A stretch of DNA of 21,349 bases from an uncultured Oscillospiraceae bacterium (GTDB taxonomy: Bacteria > Bacillota_A > Clostridia > Oscillospirales > Oscillospiraceae), in NCBI GenBank assembly GCA_947631215.1, contig CANRKN010000026.1, positions 1-21,349 on the forward strand. The letters run 5' to 3'. The translations under genes and the position numbers were made by a program. Position 1 is the first letter of the stretch, and each line of letters starts with the position of its first letter. Below the pieces are notes generated by a model. The model did no database searches, was not told the origin of the DNA, and saw nothing but the letters and a program-made list of their open reading frames with translations. Positions 8,261-14,597 of this stretch are shown piece by piece.

Positions 8261-8281
8261 CTGTGGGAAACACAGGTTTTT
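8261..8281 (+). terminator. Weak terminator-like hairpin after rqcP
   Basis: CTGTG (8261-8265) and CACAG (8271-8275) form a 5-bp stem with a GGAAA loop, followed by GTTTTT. The stem is short, so this is only a candidate. Confidence 0.3.
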
Positions 8282-8319
8282 CCGGGGCAAAGGGACGGGC
8301 AGGCATATTTTGGGCCAGG

Positions 8320-8347
8320 CCCCCATATCCATGGTGATATGGGGGTG
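8320..8347 (+). promoter_or_regulatory. Hairpin that sequesters the dacF Shine-Dalgarno site
   Basis: A perfect 10-bp stem, CCCCCATATC (8320-8329) and GATATGGGGG (8336-8345), with loop CATGGT. The 3' arm contains GGGGGTG (8341-8347), which is one base from the ideal GGAGGTG and lies 5 bases before ATG 8353; no other ribosome binding site is visible. When folded, the stem would hide the site. The few T that follow (TGTCTTT) also leave a terminator role possible. Confidence 0.55.
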
Positions 8348-8352
8348 TCTTT

Positions 8353-9513
8353 ATGGACTTTTTGAAGAAGATCGTATCCTTTTTCCTGGCGGCGGCGATC
8401 CTGACCACGCCCGCGCTCGCGGCGGAGCCGCTGCCCGCCGACGCCATCAGCATCGACGCGCCGTATGCCGTGCTCATGGAAAAGAGCACCGGCGCGGTCA
8501 TATATGAAAAGGAATCCCACGCCCGCTGCGCCCCGGCCAGCGTCACCAAGGTGATGACCATGCTCTTGGTGACCGAGGCGCTGGAGGCGGGCGTCATCGG
8601 GAAGGACACGGTGGTCACCGCCTCGGAGACCGCCTGCTCCATGGGCGGCAGCCAGATATGGCTGGAGCCGGGGGAGAAGATGACCGTTTCGGAGATGCTC
8701 AAGTGTGTGGCGGTGGTCAGCGCCAACGACTGCGCCGTGGCTCTGGCGGAGCTCATCGCGGGAAGCGAGGAGGCCTTCGTGCAGAAGATGAACCAGCGGG
8801 CGGGCCAGCTGGGCATGGCCGATACCCACTTCACCAACTGCACCGGCCTTTATGACGACGATGACCACTATACCTCCGCCTACGACATCGCCCTTATGAG
8901 CCGGGAGCTTATCGCCCACGACCTCATCAAGGAGTATACCACCATCTGGATGGACTCTGTCCGCAATGGGGAGTTCGGCCTTTCCAACACCAACCGCCTC
9001 ATCTACGGCTATGAGGGGGCCACGGGCCTGAAGACCGGCTTCACCAGCAAGGCCATGTACTGCCTCTCCGCCACGGCGGAGAGGGATGGGGTGGAGTACA
9101 TCGCCGTGGTGCTCCACGGGGAGACCTCGGAAAAGCGTTTCGCCGACGCGAGGACGCTTTTGAACTACGCCTTCGCAAACTATGGTCTTGCCTCCCTGCG
9201 GCCCGCCCAGGCTCTGCCGCCGGTGGCGGTGAAGCTGGGGGCGGCGGACTGCGTCCAGCCCATATTCACCGGCAGCGAGTATATGCTCCGGGAGAAGAGC
9301 GGGATAACGGACCTTCAATATGACATATCCTTGCCGGAGGCGGTGTCCGCTCCGGTGGCGGAGGGCCAGGTGCTGGGCGCCATGACCGTCCGGGCGGGGG
9401 AGGAGACCGTCGCCCAGGTGGATATCGTGGCTGCCTCAGCGGTGGAGAGACTGGGCTTCTGGGCGCTCTACGGGCGGCTTCTGGGGAGCCTCATTGGCCA
9501 AAACGCGGGATAG
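8353..9513 (+). CDS. Secreted D-alanyl-D-alanine carboxypeptidase (penicillin-binding protein 5/6, DacF-like)
   Basis: 386 residues. It begins with a signal peptide: MDFLKK, a hydrophobic core, and cleavage probably after PALA (about residue 23). All three active-site motifs of the S11 serine peptidase family are present: SVTK (Ser63, Lys66), SAN (123-125) and KTG (227-229). The C-terminal ~110 residues match the beta-rich PBP5 C-terminal domain, and the last ~25 residues (VERLGFWALYGRLLGSLIGQ) could be the amphipathic or membrane anchor. The enzyme trims the terminal D-Ala of peptidoglycan stem peptides outside the membrane. The order after rqcP, with a cortex-type flippase nearby, fits DacF, a sporulation PBP, but DacB or DacA cannot be excluded. 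Its ribosome binding site lies in a hairpin. Confidence 0.95.
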   Translation: MDFLKKIVSFFLAAAILTTPALAAEPLPADAISIDAPYAVLMEKSTGAVIYEKESHARCAPASVTKVMTMLLVTEALEAGVIGKDTVVTASETACSMGGSQIWLEPGEKMTVSEMLKCVAVVSANDCAVALAELIAGSEEAFVQKMNQRAGQLGMADTHFTNCTGLYDDDDHYTSAYDIALMSRELIAHDLIKEYTTIWMDSVRNGEFGLSNTNRLIYGYEGATGLKTGFTSKAMYCLSATAERDGVEYIAVVLHGETSEKRFADARTLLNYAFANYGLASLRPAQALPPVAVKLGAADCVQPIFTGSEYMLREKSGITDLQYDISLPEAVSAPVAEGQVLGAMTVRAGEETVAQVDIVAASAVERLGFWALYGRLLGSLIGQNAG

Positions 9514-9580
9514 CCGCCCCATTTTAGGGACCATTTTGGGCAAAAATCGCGCTTTTCGCCCCACTTTTGGGGTCCGCATC

Positions 9581-9609
9581 TTGCAAAAACCGCAAGAATG
9601 GGGTATAAT
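9581..9609 (+). promoter_or_regulatory. Promoter of pgi
   Basis: -35 TTGCAA (9581-9586), 17-base spacer, -10 TATAAT (9604-9609), a near-consensus sigma-A promoter. The leader is about 54 bases. Upstream at 9522-9589 are A/T-tracts spaced roughly a helical turn apart. Confidence 0.85.
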
Positions 9610-9669
9610 TTACCATAAAGATGGGGCTCATGGGCCGCCGTCAACTAAAGATGCAGGAGGTCTGCGGAT

Positions 9670-10935
9670 ATGGTCAAAGTCGATCTGTCGGGTGCCCTTG
9701 GATTTATGGACAATGCCGGCCCGGATTACGGCGCGGCGGGCCAGGCCCATCGGGCGCTGGCGGAGGGAAAGGGCGCCGGCGCGGATTTCACCGGCTGGCG
9801 TGAGCTGCCCCGCCGTGTGCAGGGCGAGGAGCTGAAGCAGATCATGTCTGCCGCGGAGCGCATCCGCGACACCAGCGAGGTGCTGGTGGTGGTGGGCATC
9901 GGCGGCAGCTACCTGGGCGCCCGGGCGGGCATCGAGCTCATCAAGCCCAAGAACGGCCCGGAGGTCATCTTTGCCGGCACGACCCTGTCGCCGGACGACC
10001 TGAACGACAAGCTGGAACTGCTGGGCGACCGGGAGTTCTCCATCAACGTGGTGTCCAAGTCCGGTACGACGCTGGAGCCGGCGGCGGCCTTCCGCATCTT
10101 CCGGGGCATCCTGGAGAAGAAGTACGGCGCCAATGCCCGCAAGCGCATCTACGCCACCACCGACAAGGCCCGGGGCGTGCTGAAGACCATCGCGGATAAA
10201 GAGGGCTACGAGACCTTCGTGGTGCCCGACGACGTGGGCGGCCGCTACAGCGTGCTGTCCGCCGTGGGCCTGCTGCCCCTGGCGGCGGCGGGATGCGACG
10301 TGCGCACCATGGTGGGCGCGGCGGCGGAGGCCCTGTATCAGCTGGACCTGCGCAGCCCTGATAACCCCGCCTGGCAGTATGCCGCGGCCCGGAACGCCCT
10401 CTACGCCAAGGGCAAGAAGATAGAGCTTCTCGCCAGCTACGAGCCCACCTTCCATTACATGGCGGAGTGGTGGAAACAGCTCTACGGCGAGAGCGAGGGC
10501 AAAAACGGCGTGGGCATCTACCCCGCCAGCGTGGAGTATAACGCGGACCTGCACTCCATGGGCCAGTACATCCAGGACGGCCCCCGCACCCTCATGGAGA
10601 CGGTGGTCAGCTTCGACCGGCCCCGCCGGGACTACGAGGTGCCCTTCGCCATGGGCGACCCGGACGGGCTCAACTACCTGGCCGGCCGGGGCCTGGGGGA
10701 GATATCCCGGGTGGCCATGGAGGCCGTGAAGGCGGCTCACGTGGCCGGCGGCGTGCCCAACATCGGCGTGTCCGTGCCCTACCGGGACGAGGAGGGCTTC
10801 GCCGATCTGGTGTGTTTCTTCGAGATGTCCTGCGCCATCAGCGGCTATATGCTGGGGGTGAACCCCTTCGACCAGCCCGGCGTGGAGGCATATAAGAAGA
10901 ACATGTTCCGCATGCTGGGGAAACCGGGAACTTGA
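9670..10935 (+). CDS. pgi: Glucose-6-phosphate isomerase
   Basis: 421 residues. It interconverts glucose-6-phosphate and fructose-6-phosphate in the cytoplasm. Seen: VVGIGGSYLGAR (74-85), phosphate-binding SKSGTT (129-134), DDVGGRYS (187-194), the catalytic-Glu region GESEGKNG (273-280), and the lysine-bearing GVEAYKKNMF near the C-terminus. The N-terminus aligns with the Bacillus enzyme (DLSGAL...GADFTGW), so the start at ATG 9670, with GCAGGAGG 9-16 bases upstream, is sound. The protein is about 30 residues shorter than Bacillus Pgi, partly from a shorter loop after GIELIKPKNG. It has its own promoter and terminator. With gap it is the second glycolytic gene here, though the two are not one operon. 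Confidence 0.97.
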   Translation: MVKVDLSGALGFMDNAGPDYGAAGQAHRALAEGKGAGADFTGWRELPRRVQGEELKQIMSAAERIRDTSEVLVVVGIGGSYLGARAGIELIKPKNGPEVIFAGTTLSPDDLNDKLELLGDREFSINVVSKSGTTLEPAAAFRIFRGILEKKYGANARKRIYATTDKARGVLKTIADKEGYETFVVPDDVGGRYSVLSAVGLLPLAAAGCDVRTMVGAAAEALYQLDLRSPDNPAWQYAAARNALYAKGKKIELLASYEPTFHYMAEWWKQLYGESEGKNGVGIYPASVEYNADLHSMGQYIQDGPRTLMETVVSFDRPRRDYEVPFAMGDPDGLNYLAGRGLGEISRVAMEAVKAAHVAGGVPNIGVSVPYRDEEGFADLVCFFEMSCAISGYMLGVNPFDQPGVEAYKKNMFRMLGKPGT

Positions 10936-10961
10936 TACCGAGACCACCTTGAATATACGAT

Positions 10962-11010
10962 GCTCCCGCGGGGCCCGGTATGCCGGGCCGCCGCGGGAGC
11001 TGCGCATTTT
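10962..11010 (+). terminator. Intrinsic terminator of pgi
   Basis: A long GC stem: GCTCCCGCGG plus GGCCCGG (10962-10978) pairs with CCGGGCC plus CCGCGGGAGC (10983-11000) around TATG, with one bulged G. It is followed by TGCGCATTTT. The T-run is short and offset, but the stem is very strong. Confidence 0.75.
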
Positions 11011-11053
11011 CGCTCCCTTCAGAAAAAATTAACATCTTTTGTCATATTTCCCG

Positions 11054-11082
11054 TTGCAGGGCGGCGGGAAAAATGGTAGAAT
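11054..11082 (+). promoter_or_regulatory. Promoter of the P-loop protein gene
   Basis: -35 TTGCAG (11054-11059), 17-base spacer, -10 TAGAAT (11077-11082). The A6 tract at 11023-11028 and T-tracts at 11037 and 11047 lie upstream. The leader is about 27 bases. Confidence 0.8.
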
Positions 11083-11115
11083 ACCGTAAAGCTACGAAGG
11101 GAGCGTGACGATCGC

Positions 11116-11526
11116 TTGATCAGACTTATCATGGGTCTCAAAGGGACCGGCAAGACAAAGCAGCTGGTAGAGCTGGTACGCAAGGCAGTGGAGGAGGAAC
11201 ACGGAGACGTCATATGCATCGAAAAGGACAAGGTCCTTACATACGACATCCCTTATCAGGCGCGGCTGGTCCACGCCTCCCAGTACGGCATCAACTCCAT
11301 CGACCTGATGCGGGGCTTCATCAGCGGCCTGGCCGCCGGGAACTTCGACATCACCCATGTTTTCGTTGACAACTTATTTAAGATCATCCGGCCCGCCTCC
11401 GAGGAGGAGTTTGCCGGTTTCCTCTCCTGGCTGGACGGCTTCGGCCAGTCGGAGGGCATCACCTTCACGGTGACCGTCTCCGCCGACCCCGCCACCTTCG
11501 GCCCGGAGATCACGAAGTATCTGTAA
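11116..11526 (+). CDS. Conserved P-loop ATP-binding protein of unknown function (136 aa)
   Basis: 136 residues beginning MIRLIMGLKGTGKTKQLVEL. The Walker A motif GLKGTGKT (7-14) is clear, and a Walker B-like strand appears as ITHVFVDNL near residue 83. The size is small for a kinase and no lid or base-specific motif is evident. Similar short P-loop proteins are widespread in Clostridia without an assigned role. The start is TTG at 11116, with GAAGGGAG (11096-11103) about 12 bases upstream; the in-frame ATG at 11131 would delete the first strand of the P-loop fold and has no ribosome binding site. The gene stands alone with its own promoter and strong terminator. Confidence 0.85.
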   Translation: MIRLIMGLKGTGKTKQLVELVRKAVEEEHGDVICIEKDKVLTYDIPYQARLVHASQYGINSIDLMRGFISGLAAGNFDITHVFVDNLFKIIRPASEEEFAGFLSWLDGFGQSEGITFTVTVSADPATFGPEITKYL

Positions 11527-11543
11527 TAACGCAACAGCATGAA

Positions 11544-11580
11544 GCGGCGCCCGGTCTTGGCCGGGCGCCGCGTTTTTGTG
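11544..11580 (+). terminator. Intrinsic terminator of the P-loop gene
   Basis: A perfect 11-bp stem, GCGGCGCCCGG (11544-11554) and CCGGGCGCCGC (11561-11571), loop TCTTGG, then GTTTTTGTGTTTTG. It is textbook in form and lies between convergent genes. Confidence 0.9.
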
Positions 11581-11586
11581 TTTTGT

Positions 11587-12735
11587 TTATGCCGTGGGAG
11601 TGAAGACGTATTGGGTGCCGTCGGAGGCGGTCACCGTGACGTCTGTCACCTGGTCTGTATCCACGAACCGGTTGAAGATGGTCATGTCCTCCCATGTGTA
11701 GCCGTTGACGCCGCCGGTGATGAAGTTCTGCTCTGCCTCGGCGTCGGTATGGCGCTCCACCAGGTACTCGCCGCCGTCCTTATAGTGGATGACCGTCTCC
11801 TGAGAGGCGGCGCCGGCCCAGGGCTCCTCCGCGCCCGTGGGCGGGGCGATGAAGAGGCTCAAAGGCGAGAGGCGGGCGGTCAGGTCCCCGCTGACAAGGC
11901 TGAGGGATGGCACGCGCTTTTCCGCGGATATCTCCACGTCGGGGGCGTTTTGGTGCTCGCCGTCCGCGTCCCAGGTCTCGAAGGAGACGACGAGGGCGTC
12001 GTCCGGGGCGAGGCCCTTGCCGGCCTCTGTCGCCAGGGGCAGGAAGTAGTATACCCCGTGCAGGTCCGTATCCGTGGTACGGGCGGCGTCCAGGATATCG
12101 TAGTGGTCCAGGTAAGGCCCGGAAGCCGTGTTGACCGTCAGGAGAAAACCGCCGCCGCTCTTGTCGCCGGCCGTGTACAGCCCCACCGGGAGCTGGTCCT
12201 CAAAGGCGTTGATGGCGGGCAGACCCTCCGGGCATTCCACCGTGTAGGCCACGGCCCCCACACCGTTTTCATCGATAAGGCAGTTGTCCACCGTGAGGGT
12301 ATAATCGCCCGCCATGACGGACTGGCCTACCTCCGTCACGCTGCCGCCCAGGGCGGCCTCCGCTTTCACCGGATCAGCCGTCTCAAAGTGCTGGGCGGGC
12401 ATGACGTCGGAATCCTGGACGGGCTCGGCCAGCACCTCGCTCTCCCGGTCGGTCAGGCCTTTATCGCCGAAGACCGAGTCAAAAAAGTCTGTATAGCTGC
12501 CCACGGCCCAGGCCGTCACCGACAAAGTCAGCGCCAGCGCGGCGGCCACGGCGACGCGGGTCATGAGCCGAAGAGGGCGGCGCTTTCTGCGCTGGGGGAT
12601 AGCGGTGAGGACGCCCCTCCTCGCGAGGCCCTCCATGACCTGTCCGGCGTCCACCGGCGCCGGGTCCAGTCTGAGGCCCATCTCCTGCAGGTCCAGTTCA
12701 TCCATCAGTTCTGAGATATTTACAGTCGTTTTCAT
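11587..12735 (-). CDS. Membrane anti-sigma factor, DUF4179-like
   Basis: 382 residues. The N-terminal ~50 residues are soluble and probably bind the sigma factor (ISELMDELDLQEMGLRLDP). A basic stretch (RRKRRPLR, 49-56) is followed by one membrane span (about 58-79, ending in LSVTAWAVG), then ~300 extracellular residues. This is the layout of DUF4179-type anti-sigma factors found next to sigma factors in Clostridia. The ATG overlaps the sigma stop (ATGA, 12732-12735) and has an AAGGAGG site inside the sigma gene, so the two are translationally coupled. It is inferred to hold the sigma factor at the membrane until an envelope signal is sensed. The outer domain has no recognisable catalytic motif. 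Confidence 0.82.
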   Translation of the reverse strand: MKTTVNISELMDELDLQEMGLRLDPAPVDAGQVMEGLARRGVLTAIPQRRKRRPLRLMTRVAVAAALALTLSVTAWAVGSYTDFFDSVFGDKGLTDRESEVLAEPVQDSDVMPAQHFETADPVKAEAALGGSVTEVGQSVMAGDYTLTVDNCLIDENGVGAVAYTVECPEGLPAINAFEDQLPVGLYTAGDKSGGGFLLTVNTASGPYLDHYDILDAARTTDTDLHGVYYFLPLATEAGKGLAPDDALVVSFETWDADGEHQNAPDVEISAEKRVPSLSLVSGDLTARLSPLSLFIAPPTGAEEPWAGAASQETVIHYKDGGEYLVERHTDAEAEQNFITGGVNGYTWEDMTIFNRFVDTDQVTDVTVTASDGTQYVFTPTA

Positions 12736-13280
12736 TGGGTATTTTCCTCCTTGTCAAACATCCGCTGTAGCTGTTTCCGGCCCCGGCTCAGCCGCTGGCG
12801 CACCGCCTCCGGGCTCATGCCCAGACGCCGGGCGATGGCGGGGGCCTTCTCGCCCAGATAGCAGCTGCGCAGGAATATCTCCCTATCCGTGCCGCTCATG
12901 CTCATAAGATAATGCCGGAGAAGCTGTTTACTTTCCTTGAGCAGCACCTCCCGTTCCGGCGTGTCGGCGCTGATCACCAGGATGTCATCCTCCAGGGATA
13001 CGTCCTGGCCGGCCTTCCGCAGTCGGTCGATGGCGCGGGTGCGGGCCACGGCTCCCAGATAGCTCTTTATCTTTCCGGGGCGGAGCTTATCCCCGTTGCG
13101 CCACAGGGCCAGGAATGCGTCCGAGGTGACCTCCTCCGCGTCCTGGGCGCTGAGCCGCCCGCCAAATATGCTCCACACGATGGCGCTCACATAGGGCGTG
13201 TACCGCTGGATAAACCAGCGAAGCCCCATCTCATTGCCCTCGTTCATCAGAGCGAGGGCGGTCTGTTCGTCCTTTTGCAC
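12732..13280 (-). CDS. ECF-like sigma-70 family RNA polymerase sigma factor
   Basis: 182 residues from GTG 13280. Region 2 spans about residues 15-85 (GLRWFIQRYTPYVSAIVWSI, then DAEEVTSDAFLALWRN and ARTRAIDRLRK). Region 4 spans about 120-178 (LMSMSGTDREIFLRSCYLG, AIARRLGMSPEAVRQRLSRG), a helix-turn-helix that reads the -35 element. The GTG is preferred because a strong GGAAGGAGG lies upstream (13 bases), while a longer frame to 13370 would begin inside the terminator of the cysteine desulfurase gene. A weak -10-like TATAGC sits at 13319-13314. The gene is coupled to its anti-sigma partner, and such pairs are usually autoregulated. The regulon cannot be inferred here. Confidence 0.9.
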   Translation of the reverse strand: MQKDEQTALALMNEGNEMGLRWFIQRYTPYVSAIVWSIFGGRLSAQDAEEVTSDAFLALWRNGDKLRPGKIKSYLGAVARTRAIDRLRKAGQDVSLEDDILVISADTPEREVLLKESKQLLRHYLMSMSGTDREIFLRSCYLGEKAPAIARRLGMSPEAVRQRLSRGRKQLQRMFDKEENTQ

Positions 13281-13358
13281 GGCAGGTGTCCCGCCTCCTT
13301 CCTGAGAGCTCTCGCTATACAAAACGGAGAAAATGGCCAAGTGTGACAGGGATGCACG

Positions 13359-13389
13359 AAAAAGCGGCACGGCCCGAAGGCCATGCCGC
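13359..13389 (-). terminator. Intrinsic terminator of the cysteine desulfurase gene
   Basis: On the minus strand GCGGCA-x-GGCC pairs around a four-base loop (13389 to 13364), with one mismatched pair, followed by TTTTTCGTGC. It lies 15 bases after the desulfurase stop. Confidence 0.8.
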
Positions 13390-13404
13390 CGTTATTATAT
13401 TCCA

Positions 13405-14532
13405 TTACAGTGTCTTGAAAAGGCTTTGGGCCGCCTGGATGAGCCCCTGACGGAAGGCGTCGGTATCCTCCTTTGTGGTGAAGCGGCTCAGGGAGACCCG
13501 TATGGCCCCGTCGATGACCTTCGCGGGCAGGCCCATGGCCTCCAGCACGTGGCTGCGGGCGCCCCGCTTGCAGGCTGAGCCCTTGGACACACATATGCCC
13601 ATGGCGTCCAGGTAATTTAGAAGCACCTCGCTGCGGTAGCCGGGCAGGCTCAGGCACAGGATGTGGGGCGCACCGCCGCCGATGACGGTCATGTCCGGAA
13701 GGGCGGGGGAGAGGGCGTCGATGATGCCCTGCCGCAGGGCGGCCATGCGGGCGGGGGCGTCCCTGTCGGTTTTCGCGGCCTTCGCCGCGGCGGCCAGAGC
13801 GCAGATACCGGGCATGTTCTCCGTGCCGGAGCGGCGGCCCTCCTCCTGGCCGCCGCCCAGCACCAGAGGCGGCAGGCGGAGCCCCGCGCGGACATACTGG
13901 GCGCCCACGCCCTTGGGCGCGCCGATCTTGTGGCCGGAAAGGGTGACGACGTCCGCGCCCAGGCTCTTGACAGTGAAGGGTATCTTCATATATGCTTGTA
14001 TGGCGTCCGTGTGCAGCAGGGCGGCGCTGCCCGCGGCCCTGATGGCCCGGGCCACGGCGGGGATGTCCGTCACCGCGCCGGTCTCGTTGTTCACCAGCAT
14101 CAGACTCACCAGCGCCGTGTCAGGCCGCAGGGCGGCGGCCACATCTTCCGCGCGCACGGCCCCGTCGGGACCGGGGGCCAGGCGGGTGACCTCCCAGCCC
14201 TGGGACTCCATGTAGTCCAGGCTCTTTCGCACTGCGTCGTGCTCCGTAAGGGAGCTTATGATGTGCCTGCCCTTGTGGCGCTGGGCGCGGCAGGCGCCGC
14301 GGATGGCCCAGTTGTCCCCTTCGGAGCCGCCGGAGGTGAAGGTGAGCTCCCCAGGCTGGGCGCCCAGGGTGGATGCTATCGCCTCCCGGGCTTGGGCCAG
14401 CATCTGCCGGGCCTCCCGGCCGGGGGCGTGGGTGGAGCTGGGGTTGCCGAAATGGGCCGTCATGGCCTCCAATGCCGCCTGGGCCGCCTCGGGACAGACC
14501 GGGGTGGTGGCGGCGTTATCCAGATAGATCAT
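13405..14532 (-). CDS. Cysteine desulfurase (NifS/IscS family, PLP-dependent)
   Basis: 375 residues. It removes sulfur from cysteine as an enzyme persulfide for Fe-S clusters and tRNA thiolation, giving alanine. The fold-type I PLP pattern is clear: MIYLDNAATT at the start, FTSGGSEGDN (65-74), His98 in SLTEHDAV, HTDAIQA (174-180), PLP lysine Lys202 in LSGHKIGAPKG, and RSGTEN (234-239). The catalytic cysteine is Cys321 in SKGSACKRGARSHVLEAMG. It is close to IscS-type enzymes, but no iscU or thiI gene is adjacent. It diverges from mtaB, whose product needs sulfur and Fe-S clusters, so a supply role is plausible. A good promoter lies at 14566-14594; the ribosome binding site is weak (GGTGA). Confidence 0.96.
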   Translation of the reverse strand: MIYLDNAATTPVCPEAAQAALEAMTAHFGNPSSTHAPGREARQMLAQAREAIASTLGAQPGELTFTSGGSEGDNWAIRGACRAQRHKGRHIISSLTEHDAVRKSLDYMESQGWEVTRLAPGPDGAVRAEDVAAALRPDTALVSLMLVNNETGAVTDIPAVARAIRAAGSAALLHTDAIQAYMKIPFTVKSLGADVVTLSGHKIGAPKGVGAQYVRAGLRLPPLVLGGGQEEGRRSGTENMPGICALAAAAKAAKTDRDAPARMAALRQGIIDALSPALPDMTVIGGGAPHILCLSLPGYRSEVLLNYLDAMGICVSKGSACKRGARSHVLEAMGLPAKVIDGAIRVSLSRFTTKEDTDAFRQGLIQAAQSLFKTL

Positions 14533-14547
14533 AGTATCACCGTAACC

Positions 14548-14575
14548 TTAAAAATCGACGCTGACAGTATATATC
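14548..14575 (+). promoter_or_regulatory. Candidate promoter of mtaB overlapping the divergent promoter
   Basis: -35 TTAAAA (14548-14553), 16-base spacer, -10 TATATC (14570-14575). It is weaker than the divergent promoter but is the only visible option in the 65-base intergenic region. Confidence 0.35.
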
Positions 14576-14594
14576 GGGAAGGAAGAAAAGGCAA
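14566..14594 (-). promoter_or_regulatory. Promoter of the cysteine desulfurase gene
   Basis: On the minus strand: -35 TTGCCT (14594-14589), 17-base spacer, -10 TATACT (14571-14566). The -35 falls over the mtaB ribosome binding region, and the -10 overlaps AT-rich sequence that may also serve mtaB. Confidence 0.7.
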
Positions 14595-14597
14595 GAG

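Noticed and set aside
8242..8275. Sigma-F/G-like boxes (GTGTA, GGAAACACAG) before the dacF-like gene
   Set aside because: The spacing of 19 bases is too long and the boxes are imperfect.
11539..12714. 391-aa open frame opposite the anti-sigma gene
   Set aside because: It starts inside a strong terminator hairpin and mirrors the coding gene on the other strand.
13281..13370. N-terminal extension of the sigma factor to ATG 13370
   Set aside because: It would start inside the desulfurase terminator and lies upstream of the strong GGAAGGAGG site; GTG 13280 fits region 2 better.
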